Of a DNA stretch of 59,539 nucleotides, positions 1 to 8,174 are shown one piece after another. Each line of letters starts with the position of its first letter. The first letter of the stretch is position 1. The notes under the pieces were generated by a model, which did not search any database, had not been told where the DNA came from, and worked only from the letters and a program-made list of their open reading frames with translations. The DNA is from Chloroflexota bacterium (GTDB lineage: Bacteria; Chloroflexota; Anaerolineae; Anaerolineales; UBA4823), in the NCBI GenBank assembly GCA_029557965.1, contig JAKQIM010000052.1, positions 1 to 59,539 of the forward strand, given 5' to 3'. The position numbers were made by a program, and so were the translations under genes.

Positions 1-639
1 CAAGAGCTGGTCTATAACTTTCACCAAATGGTGGAAAACCACGAGATCCCCTCTGTCCCGGTCTATGTGGACAGCCCGTTGGCGGTCAACGCCACCGATG
101 TGTTTAAGAAGCACAAAGAATGTTTCGATGCTGAGACGCAGGCATTTATCAGCCAGGATAAGCACCACACTGCCTTGGGTTTTGATCGCCTGGTGTATAC
201 TCGCTCGGTGGAAGAATCAAAGGCGTTAAACGATCGCAAAGATCCCATGATCATTATCTCAGCCTCGGGCATGGCAGAGGCCGGGCGCATCCTGCACCAT
301 TTGCGCAATAACATCGAAAACCCGCTCAATACCATCCTGATCGTGGGCTGGCAGGCGCCTTATACCCTGGGCCGCCGCCTGGCCGACCGCCAAACGGAGG
401 TCAAGATCTTTGGCGAAACCTTCCAGCGCAAGGCCGATGTCTCGACCATCGGCGGCCTGTCGGCCCATGCCGGGCAAGACCTGTTGATGGAATACGCCTT
501 GAATCTCAAAGGCCAGCTTAAGCAGCTCTTCTTGATCCATGGTGAGCCGGATGCAGCTGGTGCCTTGCGCGAAAAGCTGGTGGCAGGCGGCCTGGATCGC
601 ATTTCGTACCCCGAGCGAGGCGAGTCGGTGGAGCTTTAA
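1..639 (+). CDS. MBL-fold RNA-processing exonuclease, beta-CASP/RMMBL part (5' end missing)
   Basis: The reading frame is open from base 1, so the gene starts before the window; 212 residues of its C-terminal part remain. The fragment carries the end of the beta-CASP domain and the RMMBL tail of the metallo-beta-lactamase RNase family: the SASGMAEAGR motif followed by HHLRN, the GGLSAHAGQ motif with its metal-binding His, and the closing FLIHGEPDA. Family members are zinc-dependent endo/exoribonucleases of the CPSF73/YSH1-like type acting in the cytoplasm. The two N-terminal metal motifs lie outside the window. The next gene starts one base after the TAA stop, so the two are probably co-transcribed. 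The family call is firm; the substrate is unknown. Confidence 0.9.
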   Translation, partial: QELVYNFHQMVENHEIPSVPVYVDSPLAVNATDVFKKHKECFDAETQAFISQDKHHTALGFDRLVYTRSVEESKALNDRKDPMIIISASGMAEAGRILHHLRNNIENPLNTILIVGWQAPYTLGRRLADRQTEVKIFGETFQRKADVSTIGGLSAHAGQDLLMEYALNLKGQLKQLFLIHGEPDAAGALREKLVAGGLDRISYPERGESVEL

Positions 640-640
640 A

Positions 641-1882
641 GTGAAGGGTTGGTCTTGTTTTCGAAAAGCGTCCCTGGCCCAAGCGGCTGGCTGGGCGCTT
701 TTCGTTTGTTTGCTGGCGGCCTGCCATTCCGCCCCGCCCGCACCCGCCGGGCAGCTTACGCTCACTGCGCCTGGTTCAACCGCTTTGCCGCCCGGCCCGC
801 TGCCCTCCATAACTGCCCCGGCCCAGGCTGATCCGCCCGGGCCTGCCTCTTCCACACCCACCCCGCAGGCGGCCCAGCCCGCAGAGAGCGTTCCTTCTCC
901 ATCTCCACAGCCCACCGTGGTCAGTTCTGAGCCCGCCGCGGCTGAGCGCGCTCCGCTCCAATACCCTGCCTGGTACCTGGTGCAGGCCCTGGCCTGGTCG
1001 CCTGACGGCAGCCTGCTGGCGGTGTCTGCCGGAGAGAAGATTTATATCTATGCCACTGCCGACATGGCACAGCGCCAGGTCTTAGAGACGGGCGTGTGGG
1101 CCAGCCGCCTGGCGTTTCAACCCCAGGGGCCAGATGGGCGCGGGGTGCTGGCCTTTGGCGGGACGGATGGCTCTTTGCAGTTCTGGGACGTGTCGAGCGG
1201 CGAGCGGATCTGCGCCTTGCAAGCCCACCGCCACGGCACCAACAGCCTGGACTTTCGCCCCGACGGACAGGTGCTGGCATCCTCTGGCAATGATGCTATG
1301 CTGCGCCTGTGGGATGTCTCTGCCCTGGCCGCGCCGGGCGGCGCAGAGCCGGGGACTTGCCCGGTGACCGAGCTGGCAGAGATGATCGGCGGGGCCTACG
1401 GGGTGCCGGCAGTAGCCTTCAGCCCTGATGCTGCCCTGGTTGCCGCTGCGGATGGGCAAGATATCCGCCTGCGCGACCCCGCCACCCAGCGCCTGGACCG
1501 TACCTTGCGCGGCGAGTCTTCGATGTTTGCGTTGGCCTTCAGCCCCAATGGCAGCTTGCTGGCGGCAGGTGAGATGCGTAGCACTGTGCGGGTGTGGGAT
1601 GTGCAGACTAATGAGACGCTCTTGGCGTTATCACCGCCTGCCGCAGCGCGGGTCTTTATCTGGAGCCTGGCCTTCAGCCCCGATGGCAGTTGGCTGGCGG
1701 CTGGCGGCAGTGATGGTTGGGTGCGGCTGTGGGAGATGCCTTCTGGCAGGCTGGCTTATGCGGCTCGCCTGCACGCCGGCGGTGTGAGCACCCTGGCCTT
1801 CAGCCCTGATGGCCGCCTGTTGGCCTCGGGCGGCCTGGATGCGGTGGTCAACTTTACCTTAACCGATACGATGACGAAGTGA
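641..1882 (+). CDS. WD40-repeat lipoprotein (seven-bladed beta-propeller)
   Basis: I place the start at GTG 641: a GGAG ribosome-binding site lies 7 bases upstream inside the preceding gene, and this start gives a lipoprotein signal peptide ending in the lipobox LLAAC about 29 residues in. A Pro/Thr/Ser/Ala-rich linker of about 80 residues follows, then seven WD40 repeats, recognisable from recurring AFSPDG and WDV signatures, enough for one closed propeller. The protein is probably an exported, membrane-anchored interaction scaffold; no enzyme motif is visible. It lies one base after the MBL gene. The last five residues, DTMTK, are encoded inside a perfect palindrome shared with the convergent phosphatase gene, which ends in the same five residues. 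Confidence 0.88.
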   Translation: MKGWSCFRKASLAQAAGWALFVCLLAACHSAPPAPAGQLTLTAPGSTALPPGPLPSITAPAQADPPGPASSTPTPQAAQPAESVPSPSPQPTVVSSEPAAAERAPLQYPAWYLVQALAWSPDGSLLAVSAGEKIYIYATADMAQRQVLETGVWASRLAFQPQGPDGRGVLAFGGTDGSLQFWDVSSGERICALQAHRHGTNSLDFRPDGQVLASSGNDAMLRLWDVSALAAPGGAEPGTCPVTELAEMIGGAYGVPAVAFSPDAALVAAADGQDIRLRDPATQRLDRTLRGESSMFALAFSPNGSLLAAGEMRSTVRVWDVQTNETLLALSPPAAARVFIWSLAFSPDGSWLAAGGSDGWVRLWEMPSGRLAYAARLHAGGVSTLAFSPDGRLLASGGLDAVVNFTLTDTMTK

Positions 1883-1912
1883 CCGGCGCCGGTCACTTCG
1901 TCATCGTATCGG
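1863..1912. terminator. 50-bp perfect palindrome, bidirectional terminator
   Basis: Twenty-five bases are followed directly by their exact reverse complement with no loop. Both arms are coding: the left arm holds the last codons and TGA of the WD40 lipoprotein, the right arm those of the phosphatase on the other strand. Only 10 bases separate the two stop codons. A run of T is lacking, so termination by this structure is an inference from its position between convergent genes. Confidence 0.75.
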
Positions 1913-2375
1913 CTTCTTGCGCCAGGGGGATGGGCGGGTTCCAGTTTTTTGCAAACCGCAGGATGCGCCGGCGGATATACCAGGCGTGTGGATCGGCGAT
2001 CGGGCGGCGTTCTTTGATCGTGCGCATAGCCTGCTCGGCTGAATAGCCCTGCGCGATCAAGATGGCTGACCCCAGGGCCGGGGCGCGGTGCACCCCCGCC
2101 GCGCAGTGCACGTACACCACCCGGCCCTGCTGGATGACTTCCAGCGCCGCCCGCACGCCTTTGTTCAGCGCATAAATGGGAATGGGCACCAGCGGGGTAT
2201 CGAACACCGGCAGCCACAGGGTCTTGAGAGGCTGGGGATAGCGGTCGCGAATGGGGGGCCGCTCGACGCGCAAATTGATCACCAACGCCACGTTCAAGCC
2301 CCGCAAGCGGAAGTAATCGCTGGCGGAGGGGGTAGTGCCGATATACAGCGAGTCGGTTATTGGCGAAAAGTTCAT
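1893..2375 (-). CDS. Dual-specificity protein phosphatase family protein
   Basis: Cysteine phosphatase of about 160 residues. The signature HCAAGVHRA holds the nucleophile (about C91) and the phosphate-binding Arg (R97) in C-x5-R spacing, and D59 in VFDTP is the likely general acid. The start is uncertain. ATG 2375 (MNFSPITDSLYIG) fits the usual beginning of the domain, but the frame stays open through five 18-base repeats to a GTG at 2489, which would overlap galK by 46 bases. None of the candidate starts has a clear ribosome-binding site. It is last in the minus-strand operon from 7289. Substrates may be phosphoproteins, phosphoinositides or RNA; nothing here decides that. Confidence 0.85.
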   Translation of the reverse strand: MNFSPITDSLYIGTTPSASDYFRLRGLNVALVINLRVERPPIRDRYPQPLKTLWLPVFDTPLVPIPIYALNKGVRAALEVIQQGRVVYVHCAAGVHRAPALGSAILIAQGYSAEQAMRTIKERRPIADPHAWYIRRRILRFAKNWNPPIPLAQEADTMTK

Positions 2376-2453
2376 ACGCTGCGAAAAGTTCATGTCCGGC
2401 GTGATTTTTACGCCCGGCATGATGGCTACGCCCGGCGTGAGGTTTACGCCCGG
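2364..2453. repeat. Five tandem 18-bp units at the galK-phosphatase junction
   Basis: Read on the minus strand the units resemble CCGGGCGTAAACCTCACG; the first three start CCGGGCGTA and the last two end ATGAACTTTTCG. The galK stop codon lies inside the first unit. Because 18 is a multiple of three, the array stays open in the phosphatase frame as hexapeptides (PGVNLT, PGVAIM, PGVKIT, PDMNFS, QRMNFS), and units 4 and 5 each offer an ATG. Confidence 0.8.
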
Positions 2454-3625
2454 CGGCTTTCCGTTTCTACCCCGCTGCTGGCCTGGCACAGGTATACCCT
2501 GGCCTGGCGCCCGGTGTGTTGTTCGTACCCGGCTTGCAAGCCCTGGATGAAGGCCTCGGCCTGGGATGCATCGATCAGGTTGACCGTACAGCCGCCGAAG
2601 CCGGCCCCGGTCAGGCGCGCCCCATAGATCCCGGGCAGGTGGCGGGCAATCTCCACCAGCGCGTCCAGCTCAGGGATGCTGACCTCGTACAGGTCACGCA
2701 GGCTTTTGTGGCAGGCGAACATCATCCCGCCAAACGATTGGATGTTGCCGGTCGCCAGGGCCTGTTCGGCCTGCTCGACGCGGAGGATCTCTTTGACCAC
2801 GTGCTCGGCCCGGCGGCGCACTTCATCGGGCAGCATGACGCTGTAGGCGGCGAACTCGACCGCCGAGATATCGCGCAGCGATTGGAGCCCCGGCTTGTAG
2901 ACGCTCAACAGCGCCACTGCTTTTTCGCAGGCCGCGCGCCGGTCGTTATAAGCCGAGCCAGCCAGCGTGCGCCGCATGCCCGAATCCGCCACCACGATGG
3001 CCGTTCCGGCCGGCAGCTCCAGCGGGCGCCATTCCAGGCTGCGCGTGTCGAAGAGCAGGGCATGCCCTTGCACCCCGCAGGCGCTGGCGAACTGATCCAT
3101 CAGCCCCGATGCCACCCCCACATACTGGTTCTCTGCTTTCTGGCACAGGCGGGCCAATTGCAGGTTGTCCATCTGCCAGCCGCCCAACGCCCGCCAGGCC
3201 GCTGCAAAAGCCACCTCTACCGCGGCCGAGGAGCTTAAACCGGATCCGATCGGCACGTCCGATGTGTACACCACTTCCATGCCGGTCACGGCCAGGCCGG
3301 CCTGCTGCAGGGCCCAGGCCACCCCACAAGGATAAGCCGCCCAGCCTGGCGAGCGAACCTCGCCGGGCTGGGGCTTTTCCAGTTGGTCTAACCGCACCGT
3401 GATGTGCTCATTCAGATCCAGTGCGTGCAGGGTCAAGAGCCCATCAGAGGTAGGGCTGGCTGCCAGGTATACGGCCCGGTTGATGGCTGCCGGCAGCACA
3501 ATGCCCTGGTTATAGTCCACATGCTCGCCCAACAGGTTCACGCGCCCAGGGGCGCGGGCGACCAGGGCCGGGCTGTGTTCAAAGATCTGCTGAAATGATG
3601 GGACGAGCGAGGCAGGTATGTCCAT
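2444..3625 (-). CDS. galK: Galactokinase
   Basis: GHMP-family sugar kinase of 393 residues, the usual galactokinase length, phosphorylating alpha-D-galactose at C1 with ATP (Leloir pathway, EC 2.7.1.6). Visible motifs are the galactose-binding signature GRVNLLGEHVDYNQG (27-41), the ATP-binding loop PIGSGLSSSAAVE (about 125-137), the catalytic-Asp segment GLMDQF, and the C-terminal TGAGFGGC glycine loop. It starts 12 bases after the CoA-transferase beta gene on the same strand, so it is probably co-transcribed. No galT, galE or transporter is next to it, which is unusual for a Leloir gene. The stop codon falls in the 18-bp tandem repeat upstream of the phosphatase. Confidence 0.95.
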   Translation of the reverse strand: MDIPASLVPSFQQIFEHSPALVARAPGRVNLLGEHVDYNQGIVLPAAINRAVYLAASPTSDGLLTLHALDLNEHITVRLDQLEKPQPGEVRSPGWAAYPCGVAWALQQAGLAVTGMEVVYTSDVPIGSGLSSSAAVEVAFAAAWRALGGWQMDNLQLARLCQKAENQYVGVASGLMDQFASACGVQGHALLFDTRSLEWRPLELPAGTAIVVADSGMRRTLAGSAYNDRRAACEKAVALLSVYKPGLQSLRDISAVEFAAYSVMLPDEVRRRAEHVVKEILRVEQAEQALATGNIQSFGGMMFACHKSLRDLYEVSIPELDALVEIARHLPGIYGARLTGAGFGGCTVNLIDASQAEAFIQGLQAGYEQHTGRQARVYLCQASSGVETESRRA

Positions 3626-3637
3626 AAGCTTTATAGA

Positions 3638-4414
3638 TCAGGCGCCGCCCTTTAAGTAAATCCCCTGGGGATCCAGCTCTTCACGCAGGATGCGCAGTTC
3701 TTCGGCGGAGGGAGCAGGGGTGGTCTTCAGGTCAGAGGCCACCTTCAGGTCCCAACCGGTGTTGGTGCGGGCCTGCTCGGCGCTCGCGCCGGGGTGCAGG
3801 GCGGTGAGCACCAGCTCACCGTTCTCGTCAGGCTCCATAACGCCCAGGTCGGTGACCACAGCCAGCATACCGCCGCCGCGCAAGCCGGCGGCCTGGCGCT
3901 CGCCCCTGCCGCCCAAAAAGCCGGCTGAGGTGCGAAAATCCAGCTTCTCAGGGAAACGGCGCTTCTGGTGCGGGGTGAGCAGGTAACAGCGGTTGGCCCA
4001 GGCAGCGATCTCCATCGAGCCGCCCGATCCGGGCAGGCGCACCTTGGGGTGTTGGTAATCGCCGATCACGGTGGCGTTGATGTTGCCGAAGCGGTCGATC
4101 TGTGCCCCGCCCATGAAGCCCACATCCACGTTGCCGCGCTGCAGGTAGAAGGCGAAGATATCGTACATACTGCAAACCGAGAGCGCCCCGCTGACCAGGG
4201 TGGGGTCGCCAATCGAAAGCGGCAGGCGCGCCGGCTGAGCGCCGATCACGCCGGCCTCATAGATCATCATCAAGTTAGGGGCATGGGTGTGGCGGGCCAG
4301 GTTGCAGGCCAGGTTGGGCAGCCCAACGCCCACGAATACGGTATCACCATCGCGCAGCAAGCGGGCGGCGTTGATGGTGAGGAGTTCCGAAGAGGTATAA
4401 GTTAATTCAGGCAT
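3638..4414 (-). CDS. CoA-transferase beta subunit (glutaconate CoA-transferase family)
   Basis: Family I CoA-transferase subunit of about 258 residues. I chose ATG 4414 over the upstream in-frame ATG at 4429 because GGGAAG stands 7 bases before it and it lies one base after the stop of the alpha subunit. Glu53 in IYEAGVIGAQPAR aligns with the catalytic glutamate of glutaconate CoA-transferase subunit B (Glu54), which forms the glutamyl-CoA thioester; GGAQIDRFGNIN and the LPGSGGS segment are also typical. It would act as a heterodimer pair with the 4416-5318 product. The acid exchanged cannot be read from sequence; glutaconate, a 3-oxoacid or another short acid are possible. Confidence 0.85.
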   Translation of the reverse strand: MPELTYTSSELLTINAARLLRDGDTVFVGVGLPNLACNLARHTHAPNLMMIYEAGVIGAQPARLPLSIGDPTLVSGALSVCSMYDIFAFYLQRGNVDVGFMGGAQIDRFGNINATVIGDYQHPKVRLPGSGGSMEIAAWANRCYLLTPHQKRRFPEKLDFRTSAGFLGGRGERQAAGLRGGGMLAVVTDLGVMEPDENGELVLTALHPGASAEQARTNTGWDLKVASDLKTTPAPSAEELRILREELDPQGIYLKGGA

Positions 4415-4415
4415 A

Positions 4416-5318
4416 TTAATACTTCCCATAGTCTACGGGGCTGCTCAGGTTCTTGCTGACCTTCAACCGTTTGTGGGTTTTAGAGCCCAGTTTCTGCCAG
4501 TATTCATCCCGGTCTTTGACGCCGTAAACCCATTCGTCCAAATAGGCCTGGGTGGCTTCAGGACTGCTGCTGATCTTATCCCATTCCATGTAGAAATCGT
4601 TATCGCGGTCGTAGTAACCCTGGGTGTAAGATGGGTGCGAGCAGTATGGCACATGGCAGACGGCATCGACGATAAAGCCGGGGATCAGGGTGCGGTTGGG
4701 ATCTGAGCGGATGATGGCCTCGTCTACAATCTCTTCAGCAGTCAAGATCACGTGCTTGGCAGCGAAGGCGGCCTCTTTTTGTTCGCCAATGATGCCCCAA
4801 ATTTGGGCGTTGCCATCTGCGTCTGCCCGTTGGACGTGGACGATGGCCACATCGGGCTTGAGCGCTGGCACCACCACCACCGGCTGCCCGGTGTAGGGGT
4901 CGGTGACGGTGCGGTAGTTGGGATTGGCGTGTTCCAGGTCACCGGCGGCGGTGGGGTTCATGGGCATGAAAGGCAGCCCCGTGGCGCCGGCCTGCAAGCG
5001 TGAGATCATGCCGAAGTGCGAGTATTCTTCCCATTCCAGCCGCCCGGCCTCCAGCTCGGCGCGCACAATGCGCAGCGAGCCGACCCCTGGGTTGCCCATG
5101 TACGAGAAGATCACCTTGCTTGCACAACCCGCAGCCACCATCTGATCATAGATCAGGTCGGGGGTGGCGCGCGCCAGCACCAGGTTGCGGCGTTTTTGGC
5201 GGATGATCTCGTGACCGGCGGCGAAGGGGATCATGTGAGTGAAGCCGGCGGCGTAGATCATATCGCCATCGTGCACGTACTGCTGAACAGCTTGAGATAG
5301 TGAAACCAGTTTGCTCAT
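4416..5318 (-). CDS. CoA-transferase alpha subunit (glutaconate CoA-transferase family)
   Basis: About 300 residues, the alpha partner of the preceding entry. The start at ATG 5318 is supported by AGAAAGGA a few bases upstream; the longer open frame to 5417 adds only a basic low-complexity stretch that antisense-reads the intergenic region. Family features include GDMIYAAGFTHMIPFA near the N-terminus, the SYMGNPGVGS loop, and the conserved HVQRADADGNAQIWG segment. The two subunits are separated by one base and must be made together. With P5C dehydrogenase upstream, a role in amino-acid-derived acid catabolism (glutamate/proline side) is plausible but inferred from context only. Confidence 0.85.
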   Translation of the reverse strand: MSKLVSLSQAVQQYVHDGDMIYAAGFTHMIPFAAGHEIIRQKRRNLVLARATPDLIYDQMVAAGCASKVIFSYMGNPGVGSLRIVRAELEAGRLEWEEYSHFGMISRLQAGATGLPFMPMNPTAAGDLEHANPNYRTVTDPYTGQPVVVVPALKPDVAIVHVQRADADGNAQIWGIIGEQKEAAFAAKHVILTAEEIVDEAIIRSDPNRTLIPGFIVDAVCHVPYCSHPSYTQGYYDRDNDFYMEWDKISSSPEATQAYLDEWVYGVKDRDEYWQKLGSKTHKRLKVSKNLSSPVDYGKY

Positions 5319-5352
5319 ACGTTCCTTTCTTGGGCGGGGTGAAGCCCCGGCC

Positions 5353-5640
5353 CTATCGTTTATCCTTTTTGGCTTTCTTGGCAGCCTTGGCCGCTTCTTG
5401 CTTGGCCTTTTGTTCACGCTGCCTGGCTTGCATGTTGCGAATGCCGCGAAAACGCTCGACGCGCTCGGGAGGCTTGATACTTCTCCAGATCATAAAGCCT
5501 CCCACCAAGACGCCCAAAGCACCCATGAAGAACAACCCATAAGTGGGGTGTTTGGCCTGGTCGGTGGTGAAGAAGAGCGCCAAGAAGAGCAGGCCAAAAA
5601 ATAGGACGAACTGCCCGACACGACCTCTTTCCAGGTTCAC
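5353..5640 (-). CDS. Small two-helix membrane protein, unknown function
   Basis: About 95 residues. Two hydrophobic segments (VGQFVLFFGLLFLALFF and YGLFFMGALGVLVGGFMI) are followed by a strongly basic Lys/Ala/Arg/Gln tail likely to lie in the cytoplasm. The start is chosen at GTG 5640, 10 bases after AGGAG; a TTG two codons upstream is an alternative. The frame is open further upstream but without a ribosome-binding site. It sits between P5C dehydrogenase and the CoA-transferase pair on the same strand, 34 bases before the latter. I do not recognise a family. Confidence 0.6.
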   Translation of the reverse strand: MNLERGRVGQFVLFFGLLFLALFFTTDQAKHPTYGLFFMGALGVLVGGFMIWRSIKPPERVERFRGIRNMQARQREQKAKQEAAKAAKKAKKDKR

Positions 5641-5714
5641 CGACAACCATCTCCTAAGTTGATATGAGTTCGGGGTCAGGGCCAAAACACCTGTTCTGCT
5701 AACCCGAATTTCCG

Positions 5715-7289
5715 TTATTTAACCATGTTGCGGATCTGCTCGTGCATGTACAGCGGCAGGTAGTAGAGCCCGCCGGAGTTCTTGCCGCTTGAGCCAGAGC
5801 CTTTCCAGCCGCCAAAGGGTTGGAAGCCAGGCCAGGCACCGGTGGTAGCGCCCTGCGGGCGGTTGGCATAGGTCACGCCAGCTTCGATCCGGTCGTAGAA
5901 CCACTCGACCTCTTCCGGCGTGCCGTAGAAACCAGCCGTCAGGCCGTAATTGACATCATTGGCCATCTGCATGCCCTCTTCCAGCGAGCTGACCTTGCCA
6001 ATGGTGGTGATGGGCAGGAACATCTCTTCTTTCCACAGCCGGTGGGTGTAAGGCAGGTCGGCCACCAGGGTGGGTGCGCAGAAATAGCCCTTGCCCAGCG
6101 CGCCGTCGGTCAGCACCTGCCCGCCAGTGAGGAAGCGGCCCGATTTTCCAAGTTCAGCGCTGAAATCTTTGAAATCTTGATATGCGCCAGAATTGGCCAC
6201 CGGGCCCATGTAGACACTGCGGTCGGTGGGGTCGCCAACAGCCAGCTTTTGGGTCAGGCCCACCAGCCGCTCTACCAATTCATCGTACACCGGGGCTTCG
6301 ATGTACACGCGCGAGCAGGCCGAGCACTTTTGCCCCTGCAGGCCAAAGGCCGAGCGCACGATGCCCAGGGCGGCGCGCTCCAGGTCTGCATGGCGAGAGA
6401 CGAGGGTGGGGTTCTTGCCGCCCAGCTCCAGGATCGTCGGGCGCACGTAGCGGCAGTCAGAGAAATCGCGGAACAACTGCATGCCCACGTCGAAAGAGCC
6501 GGTGAAGGTCACGCCGCTCACGTGGTCGCAGGTGACCAGCGCCTTGCCCAGGGTGCGGCCGGGGCCGGTGACGTAATTGAACACGCCGTCAGGGATCCCG
6601 GCGTCGCGCAGGCACTCTGCCAGCAGGCGCACCGTCCAGGGGGTATCGGTGGCGGGCTTCATGACCACGGTGTTCCCGGCTGCCAGGGCGGCGCCGGTTG
6701 GCCCACCGGTGAGCGCGCCAGGGAAATTGAAGGGGCTGATCACCAGCCAGACGCCGTAAGGGCGCAGCACCGAATAATTGGTGGAGGTGTAGCCCTGCAA
6801 TGGGTCGCGGCCCATCTCAACCACGTAACCCTCGTTCTTTTCCATCTGGTCGCAGGCATAGCGGATCAGGTCGGCGGTTTCGGCCACGTCGCCCAGCGAT
6901 TCCATGCGGTTCTTGCCCACTTCCAGGGCCATGGCGGCTCCGATCTCAAAGATGCGCTCATCAATCAGGCTGGCGGCTTTGCGCAGCAGGGCCACCCGTT
7001 CTTGCCATTTCATCCGGCTCCACATGGGGAAGGCCTGGTGAGCAGCCGCCAGGGCTTGGTGGGCATCTTGCTCGCCGCCTTTTTGGAACACGCCCAACAC
7101 CCAATCGGTATTGATGGGAGAGCGATCCTCAAATTTCTCGGCCGCGAAATGATCCTGGCCGCCGATGATCATGGCATGCTCTTGCCCCAGGTTGGCTTTG
7201 ATCTTGGCTAAGGCTCCCTCGAAGCGCGTATGCAGCTCTTCGGGAGGGTTGAACATCGTCGAATAGGTCAGCTTAAAGCCCTCAGTCAT
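5715..7289 (-). CDS. pruA: 1-pyrroline-5-carboxylate dehydrogenase
   Basis: Aldehyde dehydrogenase of 524 residues, oxidising L-glutamate gamma-semialdehyde (P5C) to glutamate with NAD+ (EC 1.2.1.88), the last step of proline and arginine breakdown. Visible are SPFNFPGALTGGPTGAAL of the cofactor fold, the general base E288 in LELGGKNP, the nucleophile C322 in GQKCSACSR, and the ATTGAWPGFQPFGGWKGSG signature common in P5C dehydrogenases. The start ATG has GGAGGT 8 bases upstream and a good promoter behind it. No proline dehydrogenase is adjacent. It is first in an apparent operon leading to the CoA-transferase, galK and phosphatase genes. Confidence 0.9.
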   Translation of the reverse strand: MTEGFKLTYSTMFNPPEELHTRFEGALAKIKANLGQEHAMIIGGQDHFAAEKFEDRSPINTDWVLGVFQKGGEQDAHQALAAAHQAFPMWSRMKWQERVALLRKAASLIDERIFEIGAAMALEVGKNRMESLGDVAETADLIRYACDQMEKNEGYVVEMGRDPLQGYTSTNYSVLRPYGVWLVISPFNFPGALTGGPTGAALAAGNTVVMKPATDTPWTVRLLAECLRDAGIPDGVFNYVTGPGRTLGKALVTCDHVSGVTFTGSFDVGMQLFRDFSDCRYVRPTILELGGKNPTLVSRHADLERAALGIVRSAFGLQGQKCSACSRVYIEAPVYDELVERLVGLTQKLAVGDPTDRSVYMGPVANSGAYQDFKDFSAELGKSGRFLTGGQVLTDGALGKGYFCAPTLVADLPYTHRLWKEEMFLPITTIGKVSSLEEGMQMANDVNYGLTAGFYGTPEEVEWFYDRIEAGVTYANRPQGATTGAWPGFQPFGGWKGSGSSGKNSGGLYYLPLYMHEQIRNMVK

Positions 7290-7324
7290 TTGCAGATACC
7301 TCCAAGGTGGTGTGTGATTTGCCT

Positions 7325-7353
7325 AGTATAGCAGAGGGGTGCTTTCTCGTCAA
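7325..7353 (-). promoter_or_regulatory. Sigma-70-type promoter of the pruA operon
   Basis: On the minus strand TTGACG (7353-7348) is followed by 17 bases and TATACT (7330-7325). Transcription would start about 7318 and leave a leader of roughly 30 bases holding the GGAGGT site of pruA. Confidence 0.7.
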
Positions 7354-7371
7354 AAGGCTTCTATTACTTTA

Positions 7372-7400
7372 TTGCATGCTTTGCAGAAATGCGCTAGACT
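7372..7400 (+). promoter_or_regulatory. Promoter of the esterase gene, probable leaderless start
   Basis: TTGCAT (7372-7377), 17 bases, TAGACT (7395-7400). The -10 box ends only 6 bases before ATG 7407 and no ribosome-binding site exists, so the transcript would begin at or next to the start codon. Confidence 0.5.
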
Positions 7401-7406
7401 TATAGC

Positions 7407-8174
7407 ATGGGTAACCCAAACCTGGTCAACCATCATTTACAAAGTGAACCCTTCTTCTTCAGCGCCGGCCCAGTGGGGGCCTTGCTCTTGCATGGGTTCA
7501 CCGCCACTGCCTGGGAAACGCGTCCCCTGGCAGTGCGCCTGCATGCCCAGGGTTACACCGTGTCGGGGCCGCTGCTGCCGGGGCACGGCACCACACCAGA
7601 GCACTTGAATCAAGTACACTGGCAAGATTGGACTGCCGCCGCCGAACAAAGTTACCAGGAACTGCGGGCGCACTGCCAGAAGATCATCGTCGGCGGCGAG
7701 TCGATGGGGGCATTGGTGGCCTTGTACCTGGCCGCGCGGCATCCTGAGGCGGCTGCGGTGCTGGCTTATGCCCCGGCCCTCAAGCTGAACCAATCCACCG
7801 CTGCCCTGGTCAAGCTGCGCCTGGCGGCGCCTTTTGTGGCTGCCTCGCCCAAAGATTTAACCAATCCCTCGCCAAACTGGCAGGGATACCCGGTCAATCC
7901 CCTCAAAGGGGTGCTGCAGCTCCTGGCCTTTCAAAAAGCGGTGCGCAAGCTGCTGCCGCGCATCCATCAACCGCTGCTGGTGGTGCAAGGCCGCCTGGAT
8001 AAAACCGTCCATCCCAGCGTTGGCGAGATGATCCTACAGGGCATCTCCTCGCCGGTCAAAGCGCTTCACTGGATGGAAAACTCAACCCATATCGTGCTGT
8101 TGGATCAAGAGATTGACGAGATCACCCGGCTCACCCTGGATTTCTTACAGGCTGCGCTGGCACAAGCAGGATGA
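7407..8174 (+). CDS. Alpha/beta-hydrolase, carboxylesterase type
   Basis: 255 residues with the full catalytic triad of an alpha/beta-hydrolase: Ser99 in GGESMG, Asp198 in GRLDKTV and His228 in STHIVLL. The oxyanion segment LLLHGFTATAWE and PGHGTTPEHL are close to thermostable carboxylesterases of the Est30 type, which act on short to medium acyl esters (EC 3.1.1.1). There is no signal peptide, so it is cytoplasmic. The downstream DUF429 gene overlaps its stop codon (ATGA), pointing to coupled translation. The natural substrate is unknown. Confidence 0.85.
   Translation: MGNPNLVNHHLQSEPFFFSAGPVGALLLHGFTATAWETRPLAVRLHAQGYTVSGPLLPGHGTTPEHLNQVHWQDWTAAAEQSYQELRAHCQKIIVGGESMGALVALYLAARHPEAAAVLAYAPALKLNQSTAALVKLRLAAPFVAASPKDLTNPSPNWQGYPVNPLKGVLQLLAFQKAVRKLLPRIHQPLLVVQGRLDKTVHPSVGEMILQGISSPVKALHWMENSTHIVLLDQEIDEITRLTLDFLQAALAQAG

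Noticed and set aside
2364-2453. CRISPR-like array
   Set aside because: Units are 18 bases, directly adjacent with no spacers; a simple tandem repeat.
5820-7211. 463-codon plus-strand ORF
   Set aside because: Lies wholly antisense to pruA, His/Gly/Gln-rich, no motif; a shadow caused by GC-rich codon use.
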